Source of the DNA: an uncultured Bacillaceae bacterium | Lineage (GTDB): Bacteria > Bacillota > Bacilli > Bacillales > Caldibacillaceae | Reading direction: 5' to 3' | DNA: 43,156 nt | Assembly (NCBI GenBank): GCA_937934645.1 | Contig: CALGYZ010000062.1 | Coordinates: forward strand, 1-43,156 | Shown: piece by piece, positions 6,943 to 15,803 of the stretch | How the letters are laid out: every line of letters begins with the position of its first letter | Numbering within the stretch: the first letter of the stretch is position 1 | Program-made: the position numbers and the translations under genes | The notes under the pieces: model-generated | The model's database searches: none | What the model was told of the DNA's origin: nothing | Seen by the model: only the letters and a program-made list of their open reading frames with translations

Positions 6943-9063
6943 CTATTCTGTTTTCTGCATCATTTTTTCCAACATGGTTTCAAAATCGGTAACAGACAGT
7001 GGTTTACTGAAGTAGTAACCCTGTCCAAATTTACAACCTTCTTTTTTCAATTCTTCCAAATGCTGCTGCATTTCCACACCTTCGGCAATGACATTCAAAC
7101 CAACCGTATTTGCGAGCGTAATCACAGCTTTAACAATAGCACGGCTCTCTTCATTTTTATGAATATCTCGAACAAAGGAGGCATCTACTTTTAAAACATC
7201 CACCGGTAAATGTTTAATATAGCTCAATGAACTGTAACCCGTGCCAAAATCATCAATGGAGATCCTGATGCCGAGCTTCCGGACTTCCCTAAGGATCGAT
7301 GCTGCGCCACGGACATCGGCAAAAACACTTTCTGTCACTTCAAGTTCAAGGAACTTCGGATCCAGTTTCGTTTCGTTTAAAATCTGCTGCACCTTTTCTA
7401 AAAAACGCGGATCCTCCAGTTGGCGGATCGACACATTGACAGACAGGTTCATCGGTGGATATCCTTTTTCCTGCCATGCTTTATTTTGTTCGCAGCTTTT
7501 CCTTAATATCCATTCACCCAGGGGAACAATCAGCCCTGTTTGTTCAGCCAGGGGAATGAATTTACCCGGTGATATCCTGCCCAATTCCGAATGTTGCCAG
7601 CGGACAAGGGCTTCCATCCCGAAAAGTTCCCCGGTAACGATGTTATATTTCGGCTGGTATTCGATATAAAACTCTTCTTTTTTCAATGCTTTGCGCAGGG
7701 CATGTTCCAATAAGGCATTTTCAAAAGATGTAATTTCCAGTTCCTGGTTAAACAGTTTATAATTATTTTTCCCGTTTCCCTTCACATTGTACATGGCGGT
7801 ATCCGCATGTTTTAAAATCTGTTTTACATCCGTGCCGTGGTCCGGATAAATTACGATCCCGACACTGGCGGTTAAATAAAATTGTTGATTATCATACGTG
7901 ATCGGCTGTTGTATATCATTTGTGATCTGTTTAGCGAATTCTTCAACCTGCGCCTCGCTTTCTATATTTTTTATAAGAATGACAAATTCATCACCGCCCA
8001 GGCGGGCTACAAGATTATCCGGTCCGGCAATAGACTTTAAAATTTTCGAGACACCCATCAAAATGTGGTCTCCCGTTTCGTGTCCCCACCGGTCGTTAAT
8101 GATTTTAAAATTATCGACATCAATATAAAAGACCGCCATTTTTGATTTGGATATTTTTCTGTACATGATTTCTTTTTCCAAATGGTCAATGAACATCCTC
8201 CGGTTGGCCAAACCCGTTAAAGAGTCATAAAAAGCCAGGCGGTAAATTTGTTTTTCTATTTTTTTGCGGGTGCGGATATCACGCATGACGATCAAAATGA
8301 GCTCTTCTTTCGAAAACGGCGGGCTGTGGATGACATTCAGATTTGCCTCCATGTCCACAAAGGTATTTCTATTTGTGCGCAGGCAAAATTCCATCTGTAC
8401 AGGCATTTTATTGTTTTCCAAAGAATCGGAAAGTTGTTGTTTTACGGATTTTAGATCCTTTGGAAGAACCCAGTCGAAAAAGTTGCTGTTTTCGATCTCG
8501 ATTAAATCCTTGGAGAATAACGGTTTGAAAGACGGAGAAACATACAGAAATGTGCCGTCCTTTTTCATCAATGCAATTAAATCAGATGAGTTTTCTGTGA
8601 TTAAACGGTATTTTTCATTACTTTTCTTAATCTCTTCTTCCAATTCTTTCTTTTTTGTAATATCTGTACGGATGGAAATGTATTGATAGGGTTTCCTTTT
8701 TTCATTTAAAAATGGGACGATTGTTGCATAAACCCAGTAAAAGGAACCATCCTTCCGCTTATTCCGGATCTCTCCCTGCCAAATCTCCCCTCTTCCGATT
8801 GTCAACCACATATTTTTAAAAAACTCTTTCGGATGATAACCAGAATTCAGTATCCGGTGATTTTTTCCGATTAATTCCTCCCGGCTGTACTGGGAAATTT
8901 CGCAAAACTTATCGTTAACGTAAGTAATTCTGCCTTTTTCGTCTGTAATGGCTACAATTGCTGACTGATCGAGGGCATGTTTTATATCAATGAGCTCTTT
9001 AATTTCATTTGCTGTCAAACTTTCATATTGAACAAGTTGTTGGGAAACTTCCGAATCTCTCAT
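6943..9063 (-). CDS. PAS-PAS-GGDEF-EAL cyclic-di-GMP signalling protein
   Basis: 706-residue cytoplasmic sensor that may both make and degrade cyclic di-GMP. Two PAS domains occupy about 25-140 (YVNDKFCEISQYSREELIG, PAC-like YQYISIRTDIT) and 145-270. The diguanylate cyclase domain has an intact GGDEF motif at 356-360 and the metal Asp in YIDVDNFK, but no RxxD inhibitory site upstream (GPDN occupies that place). The phosphodiesterase domain is complete: E484-A-L, NVSIRQ, E575 in ELEVTES, D604-D605 in DDFGTGYSS, K625 in KVD and E661 in IAEGVE. No membrane helix or signal peptide is seen. ATG at 9063 has AGAAGGTG upstream. Output direction (cyclase or hydrolase) cannot be told from sequence. Confidence 0.93.
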   Translation of the reverse strand: MRDSEVSQQLVQYESLTANEIKELIDIKHALDQSAIVAITDEKGRITYVNDKFCEISQYSREELIGKNHRILNSGYHPKEFFKNMWLTIGRGEIWQGEIRNKRKDGSFYWVYATIVPFLNEKRKPYQYISIRTDITKKKELEEEIKKSNEKYRLITENSSDLIALMKKDGTFLYVSPSFKPLFSKDLIEIENSNFFDWVLPKDLKSVKQQLSDSLENNKMPVQMEFCLRTNRNTFVDMEANLNVIHSPPFSKEELILIVMRDIRTRKKIEKQIYRLAFYDSLTGLANRRMFIDHLEKEIMYRKISKSKMAVFYIDVDNFKIINDRWGHETGDHILMGVSKILKSIAGPDNLVARLGGDEFVILIKNIESEAQVEEFAKQITNDIQQPITYDNQQFYLTASVGIVIYPDHGTDVKQILKHADTAMYNVKGNGKNNYKLFNQELEITSFENALLEHALRKALKKEEFYIEYQPKYNIVTGELFGMEALVRWQHSELGRISPGKFIPLAEQTGLIVPLGEWILRKSCEQNKAWQEKGYPPMNLSVNVSIRQLEDPRFLEKVQQILNETKLDPKFLELEVTESVFADVRGAASILREVRKLGIRISIDDFGTGYSSLSYIKHLPVDVLKVDASFVRDIHKNEESRAIVKAVITLANTVGLNVIAEGVEMQQHLEELKKEGCKFGQGYYFSKPLSVTDFETMLEKMMQKTE

Positions 9064-9248
9064 ACAATTGCACCTTCTCTGTTCACTGCGTAAAATCAAC
9101 TTTAAACAACAGATTGAAGCTTTTTATCCATATTACCACAAATTGTTTGGAATCCGAAAAATTGTGACCTGAACTGAAAAGCAGTCTTTTTTACCGCTTT
9201 GTTTTTGTCATTTCCAATTAACCAATTCTATCAATCAATGGAATTTAT

Positions 9249-9277
9249 TTGAACTATTTTTTCTGTCATTTTATACT
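9249..9277 (+). promoter_or_regulatory. Promoter of the nitroreductase gene
   Basis: TTGAAC (9249-9254), 17-base spacer, TATACT (9272-9277), with a leader of about 25 bases to the ATG. Near-consensus sigma-A promoter, retained although the gene is frameshifted. Confidence 0.65.
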
Positions 9278-9308
9278 TTTATTGAAAATATGCGGGGAGG
9301 GAAAATTT

Positions 9309-9876
9309 ATGAGTGTCATTGATTTAATTAAATCCCGCCGTTCAATCGGAGTTGTGGATGAAAAGGATGTGCCGGATGAAGTCATCCGCGAGCTGTTGGA
9401 CGCTGCCATTTGGGCACCGAACCACAGAAAAACGGAACCGTGGAAATTCAGGGTTATTAAGGGAGAAGGACGGATTAAATTCGGTAAAGAATTGGCACGG
9501 ATTACAAAAGAAAAGACATCTGGTTTGAGCGAGGAAGAAGCACAGAAAAAAATTGAAAAGGCCGAAAAAGGTCCGTTGCGTGCACCGGTGATTATTGCAA
9601 TGGCTGTCAGCCCGACAGGAATTTGTACCGGAAATTGAAGAAATCGTCGCTGCAGGCTGCGCCATGCAAAACTTGCTTCTCGCCGCCGAAGAAAAAGGAT
9701 TGGCTACAATCGTCCGTACCGGTGAAGTTGCGTTTTATCCGGAATTAAAACCGTATTTAAAACTTGAGGAAAAAGATAAAATCATCGGCTTGATTTACAT
9801 CGGATATCCGAAAAAGGAAATGAACATCAAAGGAGTGCGCACACCGGCGGAAGAAAAAACTCTCTGGTTTACGTAA
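9309..9876 (+). pseudogene. Nitroreductase family protein, frameshifted
   Basis: FMN-dependent NAD(P)H nitroreductase of the small YdjA-like type. The N-terminal half (ATG 9309 behind GGGGAGGG, KSRRSIGVVDEK, ELLDAAIWAPNHRKTEPWKF) ends at a TGA at 9636-9638. The C-terminal half (EFVPEIEEIVAAGCAMQNLLLAAEEKGLATIVRTG) continues in the next frame to 9876. Joining the frames near 9605-9620 restores a protein of about 188 residues, the normal family length, with both FMN-binding ends present. One extra base or two missing bases explains it. Promoter, ribosome site and terminator are intact, so the lesion is recent or a sequencing error. No programmed slippery sequence is evident at the junction. Confidence 0.8.
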
Positions 9877-9883
9877 TACCGGG

Positions 9884-9913
9884 AAAAGGACTTCGGAAAG
9901 AAGTCCTTTTTGT
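9884..9913 (+). terminator. Intrinsic terminator after the nitroreductase gene
   Basis: Perfect 11-base stem AAAAGGACTTC / GAAGTCCTTTT with a 5-base loop (9884-9894, 9900-9910) followed by T residues. The flanking A and T runs make it usable in both directions, so it may also serve the convergent pdxR gene. Confidence 0.85.
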
Positions 9914-9936
9914 GTTTACCGGAAACGATGATTTCT

Positions 9937-11343
9937 TTACAGGATTCCCCAGCTTGTTAATAATAATGACAGCGCCTTCCCCAGCTCTTCTTCAGGGATC
10001 CCGGCAAAGCCGAGGACAATTTCAGGAAACCTTTCTTTCTTTTTGGCAATCCGGTACGATGAAACCGGATATACTTTCAAATTATAATCCATTGCCTTTT
10101 TAACAAGTTCTTCTCCATTCATTCCATTACGTACAACAAGCACAATATAAAAACCGGAATATGTACTGATGACGCCCAGTTCTTTTTCATAGGGCTTCAA
10201 AAATTCAAGCACCTTTTTAAGCTTTCTGCGGTAAACTTTTCTCATCCGGTTCAAATGCTTTTCAAATTCACCTTCCCGCATAAACTCCGTTAACACGGCT
10301 TGATCGATGCGGGAAACAGAACATTGGTAAAAGGCCAGTTCTTTCCGGAATTTTCTTAATAACTTTTCCGGTAAAACCATATAACTGATCCTGATTGAAG
10401 GAACGAAAGATTTGGAAAATGTGCCTAAATAAATGACTTTTTGCTTTTGATCCATACTTTGCAAGGATGGAATGGTTTTCCCGCTGTACCGGAACTCGCT
10501 GTCATAATCATCCTCAATGATGTAACGGTTGTCAGATTCCGCAGCCCATTGTAACAGTTTGGCCCGTCGGTTCACCGGTAAAATGGAGCCGTACGGAAAA
10601 TGATGAGATGGAGTTACGTATACGACATCAACGTTTGTCTTGTTAATTTCATCTGCGTTCACCCCTTCCTCGTCGACGGCAAGGGGATATATATCCGCCC
10701 CGTACTTTTTCAACAGCTGGGAGATGACATGGTATCCGGGATCCTCTACACCATATACCGTATTTTTGTCAAAAAGCATGATTAATTGCTGGAGCAGCGT
10801 TTCCATCCCCGCTCCTACCACAATTTGCTCCGGACGGCAGTGCACTCCCCGCGCCTGAAATAAATAACGGCAGATTTCTTTCCGCAATTCATATTCCCCT
10901 CTGTGATCCCCGATTAACAACAAATGCCGGTTTTCTCTGGCGATGATTTTATTTGTATATTTCCGCCATTGTTCAAAAGGAAAGTTTTCCGTGTCTATCC
11001 GTCCGGGATGGAAGTCATATAGGACGGCATCTTCTTCCTTTTCCTCACTTTCTTCAACCGGTTTAAACGGTTTTCTTTCCATATACTCCAAATCTTCCCG
11101 GGCAAGAACAAAATATCCTTTCCGCGGTACGCTTTCGATATAACCTTCCGCAAGCAGTTGTTCATACGCCGTTTCCACCGTGTGCTTGCTGATATCCAGA
11201 AATTCAGCCAGCTTCCGTTTGGACGGTAGTTTCGTTCCGTATGTAATATTTCCAGCGATAATTTCCTTCTTTATATAGGTATATAATTGTTCGTATAACG
11301 GCTTCTCCCCGTTACGTTCCAAATGCATGGACAACATTTCCAT
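9937..11343 (-). CDS. pdxR: MocR/GntR-family PLP-binding regulator, PdxR-like
   Basis: 468-residue fusion of a GntR winged helix-turn-helix (about residues 10-80: PLYEQLYTYIKKEI, LPSKRKLAEFLDIS, EGYIE) with a fold-type I aminotransferase domain (about 105-465). The PLP lysine is K311 in GTFSKSFVPS, and D278/Y280 in EDDYDSEF are the usual cofactor contacts. MocR proteins sense PLP through this domain. Placement divergent from pdxS identifies it as a PdxR-type activator of vitamin B6 synthesis, as characterised in Bacillus, Listeria and Corynebacterium; GabR is the main alternative but its targets are not here. ATG at 11343 has AGAAGGTG 6 bases upstream; a GTG at 11352 overlaps that site. Confidence 0.85.
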   Translation of the reverse strand: MEMLSMHLERNGEKPLYEQLYTYIKKEIIAGNITYGTKLPSKRKLAEFLDISKHTVETAYEQLLAEGYIESVPRKGYFVLAREDLEYMERKPFKPVEESEEKEEDAVLYDFHPGRIDTENFPFEQWRKYTNKIIARENRHLLLIGDHRGEYELRKEICRYLFQARGVHCRPEQIVVGAGMETLLQQLIMLFDKNTVYGVEDPGYHVISQLLKKYGADIYPLAVDEEGVNADEINKTNVDVVYVTPSHHFPYGSILPVNRRAKLLQWAAESDNRYIIEDDYDSEFRYSGKTIPSLQSMDQKQKVIYLGTFSKSFVPSIRISYMVLPEKLLRKFRKELAFYQCSVSRIDQAVLTEFMREGEFEKHLNRMRKVYRRKLKKVLEFLKPYEKELGVISTYSGFYIVLVVRNGMNGEELVKKAMDYNLKVYPVSSYRIAKKKERFPEIVLGFAGIPEEELGKALSLLLTSWGIL

Positions 11344-11379
11344 GATAAACACCTTCTGGTATGGTTAATTTTTATAAAA

Positions 11380-11401
11380 CTGACCCTTTTAACAGGGTCA
11401 G
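11380..11401. promoter_or_regulatory. Inverted repeat, candidate PdxR operator
   Basis: CTGACCC (11380-11386) and GGGTCAG (11395-11401) form a perfect 7-base dyad around an 8-base centre TTTTAACA, between pdxR and pdxS and just upstream of the pdxS -10 box, where an activator would bind. The assignment to PdxR is inferred. Confidence 0.5.
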
Positions 11402-11403
11402 CT

Positions 11404-11424
11404 ACTTCTTATAATATAAGAAGT
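11404..11424. promoter_or_regulatory. Perfect 21-base palindrome containing the pdxS -10 box
   Basis: ACTTCTTATA, one central base at 11414, then its exact reverse complement. TATAAT at 11410-11415 is a perfect -10 hexamer for pdxS. The -35 region is poor (TTTTAA at 17 or TTAACA at 15 bases), as expected for an activator-dependent promoter. Confidence 0.55.
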
Positions 11425-11463
11425 TTCAAAAATTGCAATTTTTCAATGAATGGAGTGGAGGAC

Positions 11464-12339
11464 ATGGTGAAAGAAGCTGCAAACAAAGAAAAACTTCAAA
11501 TGCCAAAAAGCGGCGTCATCATGGATGTTGTCAATGCAGAACAGGCAAAAATTGCTGAAGCGGCAGGAGCGGTGGCCGTCATGGCCCTTGAACGGGTGCC
11601 GTCGGATATTCGGGCGGCCGGGGGTGTTGCGAGAATGGCCAATCCGCGTATTGTGGAAGAAGTCATGAATGCTGTATCCATTCCGGTTATGGCAAAAGTG
11701 AGAATCGGCCATATTGTGGAAGCCCGGGTTTATGAAGCAATGGGCGTTGACTATATTGACGAAAGTGAAGTATTAACTCCGGCTGATGAGGAGTTTCATA
11801 TTTTAAAAAGTGATTTTTCCGTTCCTTTCGTCTGTGGCTGCCGGGATCTCGGAGAAGCGGCACGGCGCATTAGTGAAGGAGCAACCATGTTGCGGACAAA
11901 AGGAGAGCCCGGAACCGGAAATATCGTTGAAGCTGTGCGGCATATCCGGAAAGTGAACGCCCAGGTTAGAAAAGTTGTTCATATGAATGATGATGAATTA
12001 ATGACTGAAGCGAAAAAATTAGGCGCTCCTTATGAAGTGTTAAAACAAATTAAAGAAGCCGGCAGACTCCCAGTTATGAACTATGCTGCAGGAGGAGTCG
12101 CCACACCGGCTGACGCAGCATTAATGATGGAGCTGGGTGCGGACGGCGTCTTTGTCGGATCCGGTATTTTCAAATCAGAAACACCGGAAAAATACGCTCG
12201 TGCCATTGTTGAGGCAACAGCTAATTATCAAGATTACGATTTGATCGCGAAACTCTCTATGGAACTCGGTACTCCGATGAAAGGAATTGACGTCGGAACA
12301 CTTGCACCGGAAGAACGGATGCAGGACCGCAGCTCATAA
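11464..12339 (+). CDS. pdxS: Pyridoxal 5'-phosphate synthase, PdxS subunit
   Basis: 291-residue TIM-barrel synthase that makes PLP from ribose 5-phosphate, glyceraldehyde 3-phosphate and ammonia. Catalytic residues are present: D21 in IMDVVNAEQ, K78 in VMAKVRIGH and K146 in MLRTKGEPGTGN; YIDESEVLTPADE and GGVATPADAALMM are family signatures. ATG at 11464 follows a GGAGTGGAGG stretch. The N-terminus (KEAANKEKLQMPKSGVIMDV) departs from the usual MQKGGVIMDV form. The glutaminase partner PdxT, normally directly downstream, is absent: a terminator and the convergent trpA follow. Either pdxT lies elsewhere or this is a second pdxS copy. Expected to be activated by the divergent PdxR. Confidence 0.95.
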   Translation: MVKEAANKEKLQMPKSGVIMDVVNAEQAKIAEAAGAVAVMALERVPSDIRAAGGVARMANPRIVEEVMNAVSIPVMAKVRIGHIVEARVYEAMGVDYIDESEVLTPADEEFHILKSDFSVPFVCGCRDLGEAARRISEGATMLRTKGEPGTGNIVEAVRHIRKVNAQVRKVVHMNDDELMTEAKKLGAPYEVLKQIKEAGRLPVMNYAAGGVATPADAALMMELGADGVFVGSGIFKSETPEKYARAIVEATANYQDYDLIAKLSMELGTPMKGIDVGTLAPEERMQDRSS

Positions 12340-12353
12340 GTGTTGTTACCGGC

Positions 12354-12381
12354 GGAGCCGCTAAAAAGCAGCTCCTTTTTT
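12354..12381 (+). terminator. Terminator after pdxS
   Basis: GGAGC...GCTCC stem with an inner GCT/AGC pairing followed by TTTTTT. Sits between convergent pdxS and trpA; no equally good T run is seen for the trp direction. Confidence 0.6.
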
Positions 12382-12415
12382 GTCTATGCAAAAGTTATTT
12401 AATTGGGTTCTGTTC

Positions 12416-13207
12416 TTACACATTCATTCCCACTGAGACCGAATCCATAATCAAACGTCTGATTTCTTCCCGCTTTCCTTCATTAAATAGCTGTACGATT
12501 TTACTTCCGACAATAACCCCGTCACAAAATGAGCTTAAGTTCCGTGCCTGTTCCGCATTGGAAACGCCAAAACCGGCTAATACCGGAACCGGGCTGATTT
12601 TCTTCAGTTTTCGCAAATACCCCCCGACTTCCGCATCGTGTTTTTCCCTTGTACCCGTCGTTCCCATGACAGAAACAGCGTAAAGAAATCCCTCCGACCG
12701 TACGGCGATTTCCTTTGCCCGCTTTTCGGGGCTGGTTAATGCCACGAGCCGGATATGTGCGATTCCATATTTCCTCAACACCCCTGATATCAAACCTTCC
12801 TCTTCCAGCGGCACATCCGGAATAATGATGCCGCTGACTCCCGCTTCTTCAGCGTCGCGGGCAAAACGTTCCAATCCGTATTGAAATACCGGGTTAAGAT
12901 AAGTCATAATAATTACCGGCACCGTCCTACTTTCTTTGAAAGCTTTTAACCGCTCCAATACACCTTCCAGCGTAGTCCCGTTTTTTAATGCCCTGATTCC
13001 TGCACGCTGGATGACCGGACCATCGGCGACCGGATCTGAAAAAGGAATTCCGAGTTCGATGGCGGAGACTCCGCAAGCTGATAAAAAATTGATCCGCTCT
13101 TCCAGGGCGTCCAATCCTCCGTCTCCGGCCATAATATACGGAATAAACAGTTTTTTTCCGACGGACAGTACCGACTGTAAATATTTCTTCAGATTCACTT
13201 TTCCCAT
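12416..13207 (-). CDS. trpA: Tryptophan synthase alpha chain
   Basis: 263-residue TIM-barrel lyase that splits indole-3-glycerol phosphate into indole and glyceraldehyde 3-phosphate and channels indole to TrpB. Catalytic E51 and D62 lie in IELGIPFSDPVADGP; YLNPVFQYG and the phosphate-binding GFGVS are present. The start at 13207 follows GGAGG at 9 bases and lies 4 bases after the trpB stop, so translation is probably coupled. Last gene of the operon; no convincing terminator is visible between it and the convergent pdxS. Confidence 0.96.
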   Translation of the reverse strand: MGKVNLKKYLQSVLSVGKKLFIPYIMAGDGGLDALEERINFLSACGVSAIELGIPFSDPVADGPVIQRAGIRALKNGTTLEGVLERLKAFKESRTVPVIIMTYLNPVFQYGLERFARDAEEAGVSGIIIPDVPLEEEGLISGVLRKYGIAHIRLVALTSPEKRAKEIAVRSEGFLYAVSVMGTTGTREKHDAEVGGYLRKLKKISPVPVLAGFGVSNAEQARNLSSFCDGVIVGSKIVQLFNEGKREEIRRLIMDSVSVGMNV

Positions 13208-13211
13208 ATGA

Positions 13212-14405
13212 TCATTCCTCCAATCGTTTCTTAACATGTTCGACGTCTTTGTCTCCTCGTCCGGATAAACAAATGACGAGTGTTTCTTCCGGTTTCATCG
13301 TTTTTGCCAGTTTCATTGCGTATGCAACCGCATGGGAACTTTCCAATGCCGGAAGGATTCCTTCCGTTTTCGTTAATAATTGGAAGGCTTCCAGTGCTTC
13401 TACATCCGTAACCGATGTGTACGAAACCCGTTTTAGGTCATGCAAGTAACTGTGTTCCGGTCCGACTCCGGGATAATCAAGACCCGCAGAGATAGAACAG
13501 GCTTCTTTTACCTGGCCATATTCGTCCTGCAACAGTTTTGATAGCGTGCCGTGTAAAATTCCATCCTTTCCCCGGGCTAATGCACTTGCATGGCGGCCCG
13601 ACGCCAGTCCTTCCCCGGCAGCTTCCACACCATACAGCTTTACAGATTCATCTTCAATAAAGGGATAAAACATCCCGATTGCATTGCTTCCGCCTCCGAC
13701 ACAGGCGACAACTGCATCAGGAAGCCTGCCGCATTGTTCTAGCATTTGTTTCCGGGTTTCTCTTCCGATGACCGATTGGAAATCGCGGACGATCATCGGA
13801 AACGGATGCGGTCCGACCGCGGAGCCGAGAATATAATGGGTGTCGTTAACATGTCCCGCCCAATATCTGAGCGCTTCATTCGTTGCATCTTTTAATGTTC
13901 TGCTTCCTCCTTTTACACTTCTCACTTCCGCGCCTAAAAGTTCCATCCGGAAAACATTCAGCTCCTGCCGTTTGATATCTTCCTCCCCCATGAAAATGAT
14001 GCAGTCGAGACCGAAGCGGGCACAGACTGTTGCTGTCGCGACACCGTGCTGACCGGCACCGGTTTCCGCCACAACTTTTTTCTTGCCCATCCGTAATGTT
14101 AACAACGCCTGCCCGATCGTATTGTTAATTTTATGGGCACCTGTATGATTGAGATCTTCCCGTTTCAGAAAAATTTTTGGCCCACCTAAAACACGGGAAA
14201 ATTTTTCTGCAAAATAAAGCGGTGTTTCCCTTCCTGCGTATTGTTTTAAATAATTGTCCAGCTCTTCCGCAAATTCCGGATCGTTCTTTGCTTCCTCATA
14301 AACCTCTTCCAGCTCAAGCAGGGCAGGCATTAATAATTCCGGTACAAAACGTCCACCGTAATTGCCAAATCTTCCCGTTTTATCAGGCATTGTATAAGTT
14401 TCCAT
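13212..14405 (-). CDS. trpB: Tryptophan synthase beta chain
   Basis: 397-residue PLP enzyme that condenses indole with serine. The PLP lysine is K92 in HTGAHKINN, the phosphate-binding loop is GGGSNAIG, and the N-terminal GRFGNYGGRFVPE and C-terminal SGRGDKD are standard for TrpB1. ATG at 14405 has AGGGTGG upstream and overlaps the trpF end by 23 bases; a longer reading to 14495 would extend into trpF and is rejected. PLP for this enzyme may come from the neighbouring pdxS product. Confidence 0.97.
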   Translation of the reverse strand: METYTMPDKTGRFGNYGGRFVPELLMPALLELEEVYEEAKNDPEFAEELDNYLKQYAGRETPLYFAEKFSRVLGGPKIFLKREDLNHTGAHKINNTIGQALLTLRMGKKKVVAETGAGQHGVATATVCARFGLDCIIFMGEEDIKRQELNVFRMELLGAEVRSVKGGSRTLKDATNEALRYWAGHVNDTHYILGSAVGPHPFPMIVRDFQSVIGRETRKQMLEQCGRLPDAVVACVGGGSNAIGMFYPFIEDESVKLYGVEAAGEGLASGRHASALARGKDGILHGTLSKLLQDEYGQVKEACSISAGLDYPGVGPEHSYLHDLKRVSYTSVTDVEALEAFQLLTKTEGILPALESSHAVAYAMKLAKTMKPEETLVICLSGRGDKDVEHVKKRLEE

Positions 14406-15015
14406 ATGAACCACCCTTTCCTTTTGCTTCCAAAATAAATTCCCTGATCTTTTCCGCGTCTTTTTTTCCCTCGGTTTCAACACCGCTAGAAACATCTACA
14501 CCGGCGGGTTTTACAAGATCAATCGCAGCCCTGACATTCTTTGGAGTCAGTCCCCCGGCCAAAATTAACTTTTCACGGTTAATGTCGAGATGATCTACTT
14601 TCCTCCAGTCAAATGTTTTACCGGTCCCTCCGCGGTACTTACCTGCCGGAGTATCAATCAAGTAATAATCACAAGGATAATTCTCGATTTTTTCTTTGTT
14701 TTTTATGTCTGCGGGAAATGCTTTAATCACAGGAAGCGGAAGCTGTTTTGCGACAGTGGCAGGTTCATCACCATGAAGCTGGATATAATCCAATCCGGCA
14801 AACGTACTGATTTCAATCATGTTTTCAATTGACTCATTGACAAATACCCCCACCTTTTTCACATTTCCCGGAAGCATCCGGGAAATGTGTCTCGCCTGCA
14901 CCGGATTGATTTTTCTTCTGCTTTCTGCAAATACAAAGCCGATGAAATCAGCGCCGGCATCTGTTGCCGCGGCTGCCGCCTCTGGTGTTTGAATTCCGCA
15001 TATTTTTACTAACAT
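14383..15015 (-). CDS. trpF: Phosphoribosylanthranilate isomerase
   Basis: 210-residue TIM-barrel isomerase of the third tryptophan step. The N-terminal VKICGIQTPE carries the catalytic Cys (residue 6), and LDYIQLHGDE, AGGLTPKNV and VDVSSGVET are the substrate and phosphate-binding blocks. The start at 15015 overlaps the trpC stop by 7 bases with a GGAAGGGG site, showing tight translational coupling; the end overlaps trpB. Confidence 0.95.
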   Translation of the reverse strand: MLVKICGIQTPEAAAAATDAGADFIGFVFAESRRKINPVQARHISRMLPGNVKKVGVFVNESIENMIEISTFAGLDYIQLHGDEPATVAKQLPLPVIKAFPADIKNKEKIENYPCDYYLIDTPAGKYRGGTGKTFDWRKVDHLDINREKLILAGGLTPKNVRAAIDLVKPAGVDVSSGVETEGKKDAEKIREFILEAKGKGGSYGNLYNA

Positions 15016-15803
15016 GACGGTTCCCCTTCCAAACAAAGCGGCACTTGAAACTTTTTGAACGTTTCTGCAAGATTTTCAGCTTTCATCAATGTTTCACCGA
15101 CAAGGATTCCTTTCGCTCCCGCATCCCGTACCCGGAGGACATCTTTTTCATCTGTCATGCCGCTTTCACTAATGAAAAACACTTCCCGTTCCGGCAATTT
15201 TTTTGCCAGCCGTTCCGTTACTGCCAAATCTACTTCGAAAGTTTGTAAATTCCGGTTATTGATGCCGATCAGTTCCGGGTTCAGCTCAAGCGCCCTGGCC
15301 AGTTCTTCTTCACTGTGGACTTCCACAAGCACTTCCAGGCCGAGCCCCTTTGCATAATGATATAATTCGTGCAAGCTTGAATCCGGCAATGCCGCAACGA
15401 TTAATAAAACAATATTGGCTCCGGCTGCTTTTGCATGGTCAATTTGAACCGGGTGAATAATGAAGTCTTTACATAAAAGCGGCAGGTTGACTGCACGGCG
15501 TACGTTTCTTAAATCTTCCATCGATCCGTTAAAAAATGTCCGGTCCGTTAATACTGAAATGGCTTTAGCGCCGAGTTTTTCATATTGCTTTGCCTGCTTC
15601 ACCGGATCGACATGCCGGTTAATGATCCCTTTTGAAGGGGAAGCCCGCTTAATTTCAGCGATGATATTCATTGTGTTTGACTGGGCAGCTGATTCTTGGA
15701 AGGAAGAAACAGGTTCAAAGGCATTCCGGAAAATCTTTTTATTTAATAATTCCTTTACTTCTTCCCGTTTTTTTTCAATGATTTGGTCTAAAATTGCGGT
15801 CAT
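15009..15803 (-). CDS. trpC: Indole-3-glycerol phosphate synthase
   Basis: 264-residue TIM-barrel enzyme closing the indole ring. Key segments are IIAEIKRASPSKG (catalytic Glu and Lys), LCKDFIIHP (catalytic Lys), LIGINNRNLQTFEVD and ISESGM. ATG at 15803 directly abuts the trpD stop, with GGGAGGGG inside the trpD end as ribosome site. Monofunctional, not fused to TrpF as in enterobacteria. Confidence 0.96.
   Translation of the reverse strand: MTAILDQIIEKKREEVKELLNKKIFRNAFEPVSSFQESAAQSNTMNIIAEIKRASPSKGIINRHVDPVKQAKQYEKLGAKAISVLTDRTFFNGSMEDLRNVRRAVNLPLLCKDFIIHPVQIDHAKAAGANIVLLIVAALPDSSLHELYHYAKGLGLEVLVEVHSEEELARALELNPELIGINNRNLQTFEVDLAVTERLAKKLPEREVFFISESGMTDEKDVLRVRDAGAKGILVGETLMKAENLAETFKKFQVPLCLEGEPSC

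Noticed and set aside
8264..8686. 140-codon open frame on the plus strand
   Set aside because: Antisense to the GGDEF-EAL gene and without recognisable protein features.
11323..11463. Longer pdxS reading starting at 11323
   Set aside because: It would run through the promoter and both palindromes; the ATG at 11464 with GGAG fits known PdxS length.
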